The translations under genes were made by a program, and so were the position numbers. The notes beneath the pieces were generated by a model. It made no database searches. It was given only the letters and a program-made list of their open reading frames with translations, and was not told the origin of the DNA. A stretch of DNA of 64,000 nt. Origin: Lelliottia amnigena. GTDB taxonomy: Bacteria; Pseudomonadota; Gammaproteobacteria; Enterobacterales; Enterobacteriaceae. Positions 27,428 through 37,949 of this stretch are shown here, piece by piece. Within the stretch, counting starts at the first letter, position 1. The number at the start of each line of letters is the position of its first letter. The stretch lies in the NCBI GenBank assembly GCA_900635465.1, contig LR134135.1:3720001-3784000 (forward strand). The letters run 5' to 3'.

Positions 27428-27823
27428 TTAACGAGCAGGAATTCGGGCAATCACTTTAATTTCGAAATCAAACCCTGCAAGCCAGGTCACGCCCACGGCG
27501 GTCCAGTTTGGGTAAGGGGGATGCGGGAAAATAGTCTGTTTTACCTGCATGATCGTTGAAAATTGATTTTCCGGATCGGTATGAAAAGTTGTGACGTCAA
27601 TCAGATCGTCAAATGTACAACCCGCTGCAGCAAGCGTCGCTTTCAGGTTATCAAACGCCAGCTGCACCTGAGCGGCAAAATCTGGCTCTGGCGTGCCATC
27701 GTCTCGGCTACCAACCTGGCCGGAAACAAACAGCAAATCACCAGAACGAATCGCGGCAGAATAACCGTGCTCTTCATAGAGAGCGTGTCGGCTGGCAGGG
27801 AAAATCGGTTCGCGCTTAATCAT
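27428..27823 (-). CDS. RidA family (YjgF/UK114-like) protein
   Basis: 131 aa with the RidA/YjgF fold pattern: LLFVSGQVGSRDDG (near 31), AFDNLKATLAAAGCTFDDLIDVTTF (about 56-80) and PNWTAVGV near the end. RidA proteins deaminate reactive enamine/imine intermediates, but this divergent branch may have another substrate. It is transcribed away from a TetR regulator, with two palindromes between them, so it is probably its target gene. Confidence 0.85.
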   Translation of the reverse strand: MIKREPIFPASRHALYEEHGYSAAIRSGDLLFVSGQVGSRDDGTPEPDFAAQVQLAFDNLKATLAAAGCTFDDLIDVTTFHTDPENQFSTIMQVKQTIFPHPPYPNWTAVGVTWLAGFDFEIKVIARIPAR

Positions 27824-27885
27824 AGGGTATCCTGTACTTTGCTAATGTGAGAAAACGTCAGCGCAGCACGGATAGATGATTTAAT

Positions 27886-27929
27886 ATACGCTGCGTATGT
27901 TGAATTAATAACACATACGCGTCGTATGT
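27886..27929. promoter_or_regulatory. Two palindromic operator candidates between ridA-like and tetR genes
   Basis: ATACGCTGCGTAT (27886-27898, 6-1-6) and ACATACGCGTCGTATGT (27913-27929, 7-3-7) share the half-site ATACG/CGTAT. They lie in the divergent promoter region and fit binding sites of the adjacent TetR protein. Confidence 0.75.
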
Positions 27930-27949
27930 CAAATGTAGATGGAGAAGGT

Positions 27950-28552
27950 ATGGTGACTAAACGTCGTACTGAAACGATGGAAGAGAACCGCGCAAAGTTA
28001 GTCATGGCCGCGCGAAAAGCCTTTGCTGAAAGAGGTTTTGCCGCGTCATCCATGGATGATTTAACGGCCCGCGTGGGCCTGACACGCGGAGCCCTCTATC
28101 ACAATTTTGGCGATAAAAAGGGATTACTGGCCGCGGTTGTTGCCCAGATGGACGGTGAGATGGCGCAACGTGCCAAAGCGGACGCCGCGCATGCCAGCGA
28201 TGACTGGGAACGACTACTGGCTGAAGGCGTCGCCTATATCAAGATGGCATTAGACCCCGAAGTGCGCCGTATCGTGTTGCTTGACGGCCCGGCCTTTCTC
28301 GGTGATCCCGCTCAGTGGCCCAGCCAGAATAATTGTCTTGAATCCACCCGTCACACCGTAAAAAAAATGCTCGAACGCGGTGTTCTAAAAGCGGTGGATG
28401 CAGAGGCTGCAGCCCATATGTTAAACAGTGCCGCGATGAATGCCGCACTTTGGGTCGCGGCGAGCAGCGATCCTGAGAAGGCACTCCCGAACATTATCGA
28501 GGTGTTTACCCAGTTGGCAAGCGGCTTGCGCAAGCATCCCCAAGCACAATGA
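27950..28552 (+). CDS. TetR family transcriptional regulator
   Basis: A 200-aa regulator with an N-terminal helix-turn-helix: ARKAFAERGFAASSMDDLTARVGLTRGALYHNFGDKKGLLAAVV (about 18-61 from ATG 27950) is the classical TetR signature. GGAGAAGGT directly precedes this ATG; an upstream ATG at 27926 lies inside an operator palindrome and is unlikely to be the start. The C-terminal domain would bind an unknown ligand. It probably represses itself and the divergent RidA-like gene. Confidence 0.9.
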   Translation: MVTKRRTETMEENRAKLVMAARKAFAERGFAASSMDDLTARVGLTRGALYHNFGDKKGLLAAVVAQMDGEMAQRAKADAAHASDDWERLLAEGVAYIKMALDPEVRRIVLLDGPAFLGDPAQWPSQNNCLESTRHTVKKMLERGVLKAVDAEAAAHMLNSAAMNAALWVAASSDPEKALPNIIEVFTQLASGLRKHPQAQ

Positions 28553-28625
28553 ATATGCGTCTTTACAGCGCCAGCAAAGCCTCGGGGCGCAACATCGCCA
28601 AAAAATTTGGAATGCATTGCATCAG

Positions 28626-29201
28626 ATGACAACGTCTTCGTATCCCTACACGCTCCACGATCTTCTCTGTCTTCGTCAATTCAATGAGACACACGGCGCT
28701 TTGCACGCAGAAGCCAGTGATAAAGCGATTGTCGAATGGGCGGAGCGACAGGTTATGCAGGGCAACGAGTCTGAAGCATTGCTGATTCTTGCCTCGTTAA
28801 ATCTCGATACGCATCCCAATGCAGATGAAGTCAGAATGTATCTCGACCGTTATCTGCATGAATCCGGTCAGTCGTTGCCGGATGCAAAAATCAGCGCGTT
28901 GATTTGGCTTAAAATACAGCTGTGGAATATTATTCAGTGTGAAAACGCCAAAAAAGCGGAAACCGCATTATATGATTTCGCCATCGCGTATCTGGATTTC
29001 CCGCCACCGTTTTTCACCAGAACATGCCGCTATTTCAATGAGTTTTATTACCGTCTCTTTGACGATCTCGGCGGAGAATATCAAACGCTAGCCTCAGAAA
29101 TGAGCGACTCCGCGTTGCTGTCTTATATCAAAAACCATACAACACCCTTTTATCGCGTGCTGTCAGATAACGAGTGGTTGGATTTTCTTACGACAGAATA
29201 A
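28626..29201 (+). CDS. Unidentified 191-aa protein
   Basis: The frame is open from before 28,440, but the protein-like part starts near ATG 28626 (MTTSSYPYTLHDLLCLRQFN), which has no strong ribosome site, so the start is uncertain. The product is soluble and mostly helical, with aromatic-rich LDFPPPFFTRTCRYFNEFYYRLFDDLGGEYQ in the second half. No family is recognised. It follows the TetR gene by 73 nt. Confidence 0.6.
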   Translation: MTTSSYPYTLHDLLCLRQFNETHGALHAEASDKAIVEWAERQVMQGNESEALLILASLNLDTHPNADEVRMYLDRYLHESGQSLPDAKISALIWLKIQLWNIIQCENAKKAETALYDFAIAYLDFPPPFFTRTCRYFNEFYYRLFDDLGGEYQTLASEMSDSALLSYIKNHTTPFYRVLSDNEWLDFLTTE

Positions 29202-29335
29202 GACGGAAGCCACAGCCCTCTTAAGTTACCGCGCGCAGTTTCGCATGGTCCTTTCGTCACAGACTGGGTTTTATTCAGAAGGGAAAGTGGACGCTATACA
29301 GCGTCCAGGTTGATCACGTTGGGTGATGTTTCAGC

Positions 29336-29635
29336 TCACACCAGCGCGCGCAGTTGCTCACGCATATAGGCAGAAAAATATTCAGGGTTTTTGATAACGA
29401 TGTGGCTACCGGACTTAATTTTTTCGGCCCAGCCCGCCACCTTCTCAGTAAAACCGGTATCCCATCCCTCCTGGACGCCGCGGGCTGTGACATCGTCAGC
29501 GCTCGCCGGGACACCTATCTCTTTCAAATACTTGAACATCCCCTTCGCGGTGCTTTCATCCATTGACTGTGGCGCTGATGCGGAGGTATCCATCCCACCA
29601 ATGAAATCCAATGCTTTATCAATTACTGCAGGCAT
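29336..29635 (-). CDS. YoaC-like (DUF1889) small protein
   Basis: A 99-aa protein from ATG 29635, preceded by AAGGATAAG. The sequence (MPAVIDKALDFIGGMDTSA; later AEKIKSGSHIVIKNPEYFS) resembles E. coli YoaC as I recall it, a small helical protein of unknown role (DUF1889). It appears intact and stands alone between convergent and divergent neighbours. Confidence 0.65.
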   Translation of the reverse strand: MPAVIDKALDFIGGMDTSASAPQSMDESTAKGMFKYLKEIGVPASADDVTARGVQEGWDTGFTEKVAGWAEKIKSGSHIVIKNPEYFSAYMREQLRALV

Positions 29636-29959
29636 AGTCTTATCCTTAAAATTAACCACGTAACGAATAAGCTTCTTGTATGGCCCAAATTGGCTTTCAA
29701 TACCAGGAGATCGCTAACACTTTTACATTTAGGGTCAGAAAGGGTGACCTGTTATACCCTCATAACAAGCCACTGGAAGGTGACAGCCAGGCCGGGCAAT
29801 TGCCCCATCCTGTGGTAAGTGCGCCACCAAAGACAAAACCCACTTCAAAACTAAAGAAATCCCCCATCGCGCCGATCATCATCCGTGTGTATTATTTCCT
29901 GTAGCTGTGACAACAACTAACCTTAACTCAAATACTTAAGCGCCAAAGCGAAAGGCATC

Positions 29960-31135
29960 ATGAGCACACCAATCAAACGGCTAGAAATCATTAAAAATGC
30001 CATTGAACTGGAAGATGACGACATCATCCTGAGCCAGCTGGCACGACTGAGAAGCGAAGCGTTTGATGACGAGCTGTTGTCGATCGTCACGGCGCTTGAG
30101 AATCAAAACTATACCGCGGCAATGGCCGCGATCACCGCGTGGTTGCAGAGCCAGCGGGCGATGACGCAGTGGCGCGATCCGCAGGTTGCTGCGAGCAAGC
30201 TTGAGCTCAAAGCGCTGGAAGAGCGTCTGCGCGATCTGATTGACCGTCGCAACGCACGCGTTCAGCAGTTGGATGAGTTCAACGATCTCTATTTCTCCCG
30301 TCTCGGCCCGCTGATGTCGCAAATCCTTCAGCTGCGTAAAACCCTCGCGGAGCTGAATCTACGCCGTCAGCAAGCGGAAGCGCGCCGTCGCGAAGAGGAT
30401 TATCGTCGCTGTCAGCAATATATGTCGCAGGCCGTCGACGTGCTTTCGACGCTGACACAGCGCTGGCGTGAGCTGCCTGCCGATTCCGTTCAGGCCGCCG
30501 AGACGCGTAAACTCTTGCAGCAGCAAAGCGACCTGATTGCCAATTTGCTGGCTGAGGCGCAAGAGCTTGAGAGGGGCTTAACGCGTGAAGAGGAAGAGGA
30601 GCCGGCGCGTCAGGCACGCGACGAGGCCAACGAAGAGTACGAAAAATACCGCGAGCAACATCACGACGCAGAAGTGCGTATGCGCAAAGGCAAAGCGTTG
30701 TCGGAAGAGGATCAGAACGAGCTAAAACGGCTCTGGCGTCAGGCAAGCAAGCTCTGCCACCCGGACCTGGTGGCGGACGATCTGAAAGACGAAGCCAATA
30801 CCATGATGGTGCAGCTCAATCAGGCCAAACAGCGCGGAGATGTCAAAGCGATTCGCTCACTGGTCGCGCGCCTGCAACAGGGCTTTGAACCGATAATGGC
30901 CAGCGACAGGTTGAACGATCTGGAGCGCATTCGCAAAAAGATGGCGCAGGTTCGCGAGCAAATCGACACGCTGGTCAGCGAGCTGGCCGAGCTGGAAAAA
31001 GAAGAGTCCTGGCTGCTGGTCTCCACGCTGAACAATATGGAATCCTATTTTACCCAGCAGGAAAAGGCGCTGCGCGAAGTCCGCACAGCGCTCGAGCATC
31101 AGGTCAATGAAGCGCAGCTGGATTCCGCAGCCTAG
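29960..31135 (+). CDS. Coiled-coil J-domain protein
   Basis: A 391-aa soluble protein. Residues 65-240 are a long charged coiled coil (LELKALEERLRDLIDRRNARVQ, then EEDYRRCQQYM). At about 255-285 there is a J-domain-like stretch, LKRLWRQASKLCHPDLVADD, with the HPD motif at 267-269, which recruits DnaK. A second coiled coil follows (335-390). It lacks the zinc-finger and substrate domains of DnaJ, so it is a specialised co-chaperone or a degenerate one. It ends directly against the yqjH stop in convergent fashion. Confidence 0.75.
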   Translation: MSTPIKRLEIIKNAIELEDDDIILSQLARLRSEAFDDELLSIVTALENQNYTAAMAAITAWLQSQRAMTQWRDPQVAASKLELKALEERLRDLIDRRNARVQQLDEFNDLYFSRLGPLMSQILQLRKTLAELNLRRQQAEARRREEDYRRCQQYMSQAVDVLSTLTQRWRELPADSVQAAETRKLLQQQSDLIANLLAEAQELERGLTREEEEEPARQARDEANEEYEKYREQHHDAEVRMRKGKALSEEDQNELKRLWRQASKLCHPDLVADDLKDEANTMMVQLNQAKQRGDVKAIRSLVARLQQGFEPIMASDRLNDLERIRKKMAQVREQIDTLVSELAELEKEESWLLVSTLNNMESYFTQQEKALREVRTALEHQVNEAQLDSAA

Positions 31136-31900
31136 CTACTTAGCGTGCCAGTACGCGCTGGCACGCACCAGCTGCTGATCAATCGCGTCGGTTTCAAACT
31201 GGCGGCTCAGGTTTTTCACCACCTTCCCTTCCCCGGTCAGCCAGATAAAGTAATCCGCTGCTGGCACGCTCAGCGCCGCCAGCCGATCAGCCACTGCCTG
31301 CTCGCTGTGACCCACAATCCAGGTAATCTCAAACTCGTTCAGGTGCGCCAGATAGTCTTTGTAAGACGCATCACCCACGGTGACGACGGCATGAACTTCC
31401 GGACGATTCGGCAGCTTCGCAATCGCTTCAAGACGGCGGCGCAGAGCCGGCATTCCTGATTCATCGCACACGTACAGTTGCCATGCGTAATCCTCCGGCA
31501 CCACCAGAGAGCCGCGCGGGCCACCGATGGTGAGCTTATCGCCCTCTTTCGCCTGCACAGCCCAGTTGCTCGCCAGACCATCCTCGTGAACAAAGAAATC
31601 CAGCGCCAGCTCGTGACGCACGTCATCGTACAGCGGAGTGTAGTCGCGCGCCTGCGGGCGTACGCCGTCACCCCAGTTGATACCTTCGTCGGTCACCACG
31701 GGCGGCGAAAACGTCGTACCCGGCGCCGGGAAAAAGACTTTGGTGTGGTCGTCAAAACCCCGGGAGCTGAAGCCTGCCAGAGCCTCGCCGCCTAAGACAA
31801 TGCGCTGGAAACCAGGACTGACACGCTCTACGCGCAGCACGTTCAGCTCGCGAAAGCGCAGTTCATTACGGACACGTTGTGGGTAGCGGGTGGATGTCAT
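31136..31900 (-). CDS. yqjH: YqjH, NADPH-dependent ferric-chelate reductase
   Basis: A 254-aa siderophore-interacting flavoprotein family member. The FAD-binding domain contains FDDHTKVFFP (near 50) and the NAD(P)-binding half begins LTIGGPRGSL (near 125). E. coli YqjH releases iron from ferric siderophores and is repressed by Fur and YqjI. AAGGCAGAG precedes ATG 31900. It is divergent from yqjI, with operator-like sites between. Confidence 0.93.
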   Translation of the reverse strand: MTSTRYPQRVRNELRFRELNVLRVERVSPGFQRIVLGGEALAGFSSRGFDDHTKVFFPAPGTTFSPPVVTDEGINWGDGVRPQARDYTPLYDDVRHELALDFFVHEDGLASNWAVQAKEGDKLTIGGPRGSLVVPEDYAWQLYVCDESGMPALRRRLEAIAKLPNRPEVHAVVTVGDASYKDYLAHLNEFEITWIVGHSEQAVADRLAALSVPAADYFIWLTGEGKVVKNLSRQFETDAIDQQLVRASAYWHAK

Positions 31901-31924
31901 TTCTCTGCCTTCGAATGTGAATAC

Positions 31925-32116
31925 GATATATCTAAATAGGTTTTAAATGATAATGATTGCTAACAAATCAGATTGCAAGTCTTTTTTTGATACACTGATA
32001 TCCACGAAAAACCGCCTCGCAATAATAAAATTAACTCTATAAAATTCAGTATCATGAATAAATAAACGCAAAGATAATTGCCAATTTTATAAATTTAGAT
32101 ATAAATTAGATATATC
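31925..32116. promoter_or_regulatory. yqjH-yqjI control region: YqjI-like and Fur-like sites
   Basis: GATATATCTAA (31925-31935) and TTAGATATATC (32106-32116) are exact reverse complements near the two promoters, with a further partial TTTAGATATAAA at 32094. These suit YqjI binding. A Fur-box-like AAATGATAATGATTGCTAA lies at 31945-31963 near yqjH. Both regulators are known for this gene pair in E. coli. Confidence 0.65.
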
Positions 32117-32134
32117 AAATAAAGGAGAATACAC

Positions 32135-32680
32135 ATGAGACACTCACACGACGATAGCCACCGAAGTCACCCTCACCACGGGCGTGGGGGCGAACATCAT
32201 GGCGGCGGCGGGCGCCGTCAGCGATTCTTTGGTCACGGAGAGTTAAGACTGGTGATTCTGGAGATCCTGACGCGTAACGCCAGCCACGGCTATGAGCTGA
32301 TCAAAGAGATTGAGAGCATGACGCAAGGGAATTACACCCCCAGTCCTGGCGTGATTTACCCTACCCTCGATTTTTTGCAGGACCAGGCGTTTATCACCAT
32401 TTCGGAAGAAGAGAGTGGGCGCAAAAAGATCGCTATTACCGTTGCCGGACAACACTGGCTGGATGAAAATCAGGAACATCTGGAGCACATTCAGGCACGT
32501 ATTAAAGCGCGCTGCGTTGGCTTCCAGCTGCGTAAAAATCCGCAGATGAAACGGGCGCTGGATAACTTTAAAGCGGTGCTGGATCTCAGAGTGAATCAGG
32601 GAGAAATCAGCGACGCGCAGATCAAACAAATTATCGGTGTGATTGACCGCGCGGCGCTGGAGATCTCCCAGCTGGATTAA
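32135..32680 (+). CDS. yqjI: YqjI, nickel-responsive PadR-type repressor
   Basis: A 181-aa protein with a His-rich N-terminal tail ([20 protein letters not shown]) that binds metal, followed by a PadR winged helix ([24 protein letters not shown]). In E. coli it represses yqjH and itself and releases DNA when nickel is bound. GGAG lies 7 nt before ATG 32135. The stop codon overlaps the convergent MCP gene by three bases. Confidence 0.95.
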   Translation: MRHSHDDSHRSHPHHGRGGEHHGGGGRRQRFFGHGELRLVILEILTRNASHGYELIKEIESMTQGNYTPSPGVIYPTLDFLQDQAFITISEEESGRKKIAITVAGQHWLDENQEHLEHIQARIKARCVGFQLRKNPQMKRALDNFKAVLDLRVNQGEISDAQIKQIIGVIDRAALEISQLD

Positions 32681-34236
32681 GCTAACGCCTCCTCGCGCAC
32701 GCGGAAGACTTTGACCAGCTCTTTCAGGTGCATCGCCTGATCGTTCAGGGATGCCGCTGCAGCCACGGACTCCTCCACCAGCGCGGAGTTCTGTTGGGTG
32801 GTCGAGTCGATCAAACCAATCGCGCTGTTGATCTGCGAAATGCCTTCCGTCTGTTCGTGGCTGGCCTGGCGAATATCGCGCAGGATCAGATCCATCCCTT
32901 CCACATTCCCGACCATACCGTTGATCAGCGCGCTGGCTTTTTCGACCAGGCTCATGCCGTCCTGAGTCTGGCTGCTTGAACTTTCGATTAACTCGCGGAT
33001 TTCACTGGCTGATGAAGCGCTCTTCTGCGCGAGCTGACGAACTTCACCCGCTACCACCGCAAAACCGCGGCCGTGCTCGCCCGCACGCGCGGCTTCAACC
33101 GCCGCATTCAGCGCCAGAATATTGGTCTGGAAAGCAATCGCGTCAATGAGGTTGATGATGTCCGACATGCGGTTAGAGGTTTCATTAATCAGACGCATTT
33201 TTTGCGTCACCTGCTTCATCATCTCGCCGTTGCTTTTCACCACGGTTGCGGCATCTGCGGACAGGTTCGTGGCTTCGCCGGTATGCGCCGCCGTGTTTTT
33301 CACCGTCGCAGTAATCTGCTCCATCGAAGCTGCAGTCTGTTCAACAGAACTGGCCTGCTCTTCGGTACGCGCCGCCAGATCCTGATTGCCCGCCACAATC
33401 TGCGCGGCCGCGCTGGAGATATTCTCCGAGCCGGTTTGCACCTGTTGTACAATGTCCAGCAGACGCGTTTTCATTTCCATCAGAGCGTGGAGAAGCAGAC
33501 CCGTCTCGTCTTTGGAGCGTGTGGTGATATTGCGCGTCAAATCACCTTCAGCGATGGCTTCCGCAAAGGAGACCGCCTCGCCCAGCGGACGCGTAATGGA
33601 ACGCACGATAAACCAACCAACCGTGCTGCCAATGATCACGCTGAGAACCGTCAATAATACCAGCAGCAGGCGGTTGGATTTGAAATCACTGTCTACCTGC
33701 TGACCCGCGTTGTGCATTTCACTGTTCTGCACCGCGATCAGCTCCTGCACTTTCGCCTTGTAGGCTTGTTGCAGATCCACCGTCTTGGTCATCATTTCCT
33801 GGATCGCGCCCGCACGATCGTTGTTTTGCACGGCCTGCAAAATACGGTAACGGGAGTCCAGATATTCCTGACGCACTGCAGCGATACCCGCCAGGATTTG
33901 CTGTGATTTTTTATCTTGCAGGGAGCGATTGAGGTCGGTGAGGATCACGGTAATACGCTCGCTCAGCGCTTTCAGGTGCTGCTGAGACTGTTCCGTATAG
34001 CGACCCTGTTCGTCCAGCAACATGATCTGCTGAGTGCTTACAAACTCCTGGAAGTTTTCGATTAACTGATTGGCTTTCACCGTTGTCGGATAATCGTTGT
34101 TAATAATGGACTGCATCCCGTTATTTGCTCGATTCTGGCTCATGAGCGACAGGCTGGCGCTCACCACCATGAGTAAAATTAAGAATCCAAAAGCCAGAAA
34201 TAATTTCGTGCCGATCTTTACGCCATGTAAAAACAT
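32677..34236 (-). CDS. Methyl-accepting chemotaxis protein (4HB ligand domain)
   Basis: A 519-aa transmembrane chemoreceptor: helix 1 (about 12-32), periplasmic four-helix-bundle domain (33-190), helix 2 (about 191-213), HAMP (214-266) and a signalling domain with the conserved tip [33 protein letters not shown]. The C-terminus lacks the NWETF-type pentapeptide, so it relies on other receptors for efficient methylation. A sigma-28 promoter lies 41 nt upstream. The ligand is unknown; it is neither Tsr nor Tar by its periplasmic sequence. Confidence 0.93.
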   Translation of the reverse strand: MFLHGVKIGTKLFLAFGFLILLMVVSASLSLMSQNRANNGMQSIINNDYPTTVKANQLIENFQEFVSTQQIMLLDEQGRYTEQSQQHLKALSERITVILTDLNRSLQDKKSQQILAGIAAVRQEYLDSRYRILQAVQNNDRAGAIQEMMTKTVDLQQAYKAKVQELIAVQNSEMHNAGQQVDSDFKSNRLLLVLLTVLSVIIGSTVGWFIVRSITRPLGEAVSFAEAIAEGDLTRNITTRSKDETGLLLHALMEMKTRLLDIVQQVQTGSENISSAAAQIVAGNQDLAARTEEQASSVEQTAASMEQITATVKNTAAHTGEATNLSADAATVVKSNGEMMKQVTQKMRLINETSNRMSDIINLIDAIAFQTNILALNAAVEAARAGEHGRGFAVVAGEVRQLAQKSASSASEIRELIESSSSQTQDGMSLVEKASALINGMVGNVEGMDLILRDIRQASHEQTEGISQINSAIGLIDSTTQQNSALVEESVAAAASLNDQAMHLKELVKVFRVREEALA

Positions 34237-34276
34237 ATATACTCCATCAAGGTGATTATTTCTCAGACGATCTGCT

Positions 34277-34303
34277 TTATCGGTAACTTACGCGCTAACT
34301 TTA
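34277..34303 (-). promoter_or_regulatory. Sigma-28 (FliA) promoter of the MCP gene
   Basis: Read on the minus strand: TAAAGTTA, 11 nt, ACCGATAA. This is near the full FliA consensus (TAAAGTTT-N11-GCCGATAA) and places the gene in the flagellar late class. Confidence 0.9.
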
Positions 34304-34521
34304 TGACTTTGATCGTTTTTATATTTCATAACCACTACAATGGATAGGCATAATCTATTAATAACCGCCCATTGATCGATGCAGAACCATAAAATATGGC
34401 CTTTTTGAAATAGCGTTTGGGTAAGTTGGCTTAGGTTGGGATATAAAACTGATGAACTTTTTTTAGTTATTTAATATAAAAACAACAACAATGAATAAAT
34501 ATCACCACCCTCTCTGGAAAG

Positions 34522-34562
34522 AAAAAAGCCGTTTATTCCATACGAAATAAACGGCTTTTTTG
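34522..34562. terminator. Terminator between aer and the MCP gene
   Basis: A long hairpin, AAAAAAGCCGTTTATT/AATAAACGGCTTTTTT, with an 8-nt loop and A/T runs on both sides. It ends aer transcription on the minus strand before the MCP promoter. Confidence 0.9.
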
Positions 34563-34576
34563 GAACATAATTTCAC

Positions 34577-36097
34577 TTAATGGAGCACGGTAACCGCATC
34601 CTCAAGACGGCCTGCGCGCTGCTTCACCATTGCCGAAACGCGAGCGCTTTCCTCCACCAAATCGGCGTTTTTCTGAGTAATGCTGTTCAGTTCTGCCACC
34701 GCACGCGTCAGGTCAGAAAGACCGGTCGCCTGTTCCGACGTTGAGTGGCTAATTTGCGCGATCAGGCGCGTGACGTTTTGCACCTGCTCGACGATGTCAT
34801 CCATCGTACGCCCCGCAGCATGAACCTGATCGGACCCCGACTGTACTTTGCTGGCACTGGCGTCAATCAGCTTGCGAATATCATTGGCGGCATTGGCGCT
34901 GCGGCTCGCCAGGTGACGCACTTCACCCGCCACGACGGCAAAACCTTTACCTTGCTCCCCCGCACGCGCGGCTTCTACCGCCGCATTCAGCGCCAGAATG
35001 TTGGTCTGGAACGCGATATCGTTAATCAACTTGGTGATTGAGCCGATGCGCTGAGTGCTGTCGGCGATTTCGTCCATCGTTTTCACCACGGTCTGCATCG
35101 CATTGCCGCCTTCGGACGCTGCACCGCTGGCCACCATCGAGAGTTTGTCCGCTGCCGCAGCGGTTTCAGAGTTGCTCTGCACCGATGCGGCCATCTGATT
35201 CATGGTCGCCACCGTGTGCTGCACATTTTCTACCGTCTGACGGGTGCGATCGTTCAGGTCTTCATTGCCCTTTGCCAGACGATCGCTTCCGTCGCGCACG
35301 CTCACGACCTGGTTTGACACATCATTGATAAGCCACCGACACATCAGACCTAACTGGCCGATGGCGCGCAGGGTTAATCCCAGCTCATCGCTGCGATTCA
35401 GATGCTCCACGCTGTTACGATCGCCCGTAGCGACTCTTAGCGCCTGGCGCGCAACGTTTTCGACCGGACGCACAATTTGCTGTTCAAACAGCATTGTGCC
35501 GAGCAGCATCACCGCTGCGCTCACGCCCAGAGCGGCCCAGCTGGCATCCGTCGCGACCAGCGACACAACAAGCATCGCAAACAATGCCGTCATCACGCCA
35601 CGCACGCGCCAGCGCAGCGGCATCGCCGGTAATTTCCCCAGCCAGCCCTTGCTCACCACCAGCCCTTTGTGCACACGCTTATTGCATCGTCCTTCGTTGA
35701 GGGCTTTGTAGAGTGGTTCAACGGCCGCGATCTCCTCCGCTTTCGCTCGGGTGCGGATCGACATATATCCTGTCACCTGGCCGCCACGCACCATCGGTAC
35801 GGCGTTGGCACGCACCCAATAGTGATCGCCATTTTTACGACGGTTTTTAACAATTCCGCTCCACGGCTCGCCCTGCTGCAGGGTGTACCACATGTCAGCA
35901 AAGGCCGCTTTTGGCATATCCGGATGGCGCACCATGTTGTGCGGTTGTCCCATCAACTCTTCCAGTTGGTAGCCACTCACTTTCACGAACGTATCGTTAG
36001 CGTGAGTCATATAACTGTTGAGATCGGTGGTGGACATCAAGGTGGTATCGTCGTTCAGAGGATATTCATTCTGAGTGACATACGTTTGAGAGGACAT
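34577..36097 (-). CDS. aer: Aer, aerotaxis receptor
   Basis: A 506-aa redox/energy sensor. The N-terminal PAS domain (about 10-120, with [20 protein letters not shown] and the [21 protein letters not shown] stretch) binds FAD. A hydrophobic anchor (168-205) has no periplasmic domain, then come HAMP and the signalling tip [21 protein letters not shown]. It guides cells towards favourable oxygen or redox levels. A sigma-28 promoter lies upstream. Confidence 0.96.
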   Translation of the reverse strand: MSSQTYVTQNEYPLNDDTTLMSTTDLNSYMTHANDTFVKVSGYQLEELMGQPHNMVRHPDMPKAAFADMWYTLQQGEPWSGIVKNRRKNGDHYWVRANAVPMVRGGQVTGYMSIRTRAKAEEIAAVEPLYKALNEGRCNKRVHKGLVVSKGWLGKLPAMPLRWRVRGVMTALFAMLVVSLVATDASWAALGVSAAVMLLGTMLFEQQIVRPVENVARQALRVATGDRNSVEHLNRSDELGLTLRAIGQLGLMCRWLINDVSNQVVSVRDGSDRLAKGNEDLNDRTRQTVENVQHTVATMNQMAASVQSNSETAAAADKLSMVASGAASEGGNAMQTVVKTMDEIADSTQRIGSITKLINDIAFQTNILALNAAVEAARAGEQGKGFAVVAGEVRHLASRSANAANDIRKLIDASASKVQSGSDQVHAAGRTMDDIVEQVQNVTRLIAQISHSTSEQATGLSDLTRAVAELNSITQKNADLVEESARVSAMVKQRAGRLEDAVTVLH

Positions 36098-36148
36098 TAT
36101 GGCTATACCTTGCAGGTTATTTGATTGTTAATTTTGTGTCTTGATCCT

Positions 36149-36175
36149 TTTTCGGCGGTTACCAATTTATCTTTA
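36149..36175 (-). promoter_or_regulatory. Sigma-28 (FliA) promoter of aer
   Basis: On the minus strand: TAAAGATA, 11 nt, GCCGAAAA, matching the FliA consensus in both elements and spacing, about 50 nt upstream of the aer start. Confidence 0.88.
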
Positions 36176-36316
36176 GTTGTTAAAATTGATCCAGATCGCA
36201 ATTTGCGTTTAAACCGCACTTTTTGTACGTTTTTATAATTAATTGATTTGTAATACTTTCATTGAGAAATTACCCACAAAGGCCTATCTGTTAAGGACTC
36301 CTTAATAAGGTGGTGA

Positions 36317-36333
36317 TGCACTACCACAGTGCA
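36317..36333 (+). promoter_or_regulatory. NtrC-like enhancer site upstream of patA
   Basis: TGCACTACCACAGTGCA is close to the NtrC consensus TGCACC-N5-GGTGCA and lies about 150 nt upstream of the sigma-54 promoter. A second half-site, ATGCACCC, occurs at 36355-36362. Confidence 0.75.
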
Positions 36334-36470
36334 ATTGCCCCGATTGGGCGCAAATGCACCCTCAAAAAGCCCACCGGCAAACCTTGAATTCCCTGCCCGA
36401 CGCGATTAAATTTTGCGCAACATTATTTTAACCTGGCGTTTATCCCGATTTTCAGCGTGCCCCCCAGATG

Positions 36471-36486
36471 TGGCGTAAACCCTGCA
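36471..36486 (+). promoter_or_regulatory. Sigma-54 promoter of patA
   Basis: TGGCGTAAACCCTGCA: GG and GC are separated by exactly 10 nt, the -24/-12 pattern. This fits the known nitrogen-regulated, RpoN-dependent expression of E. coli patA. Confidence 0.85.
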
Positions 36487-36490
36487 ATAA

Positions 36491-37912
<1,422 letters not shown>

Positions 37913-37919
37913 TATTCGG

Positions 37920-37949
37920 CCCCCTCTCGGTCCTGAGAGGGGGTTTCTT
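37920..37949. terminator. Terminator after patA
   Basis: The stem CCCCCTCTC/GAGAGGGGG with a 6-nt loop is followed by TTTCTT. It lies between the convergent patA and the XRE-cupin gene. Confidence 0.9.

Noticed and set aside
28440..28625. Upstream extension of the 28626 gene overlapping tetR
   Set aside because: The extension lies in the tetR coding region in another frame and does not look protein-like.
29680..29904. 74-codon plus-strand frame between the YoaC-like and J-domain genes
   Set aside because: It has no ribosome site and a Pro/Lys-rich low-complexity end, and I see no family. Most likely chance.
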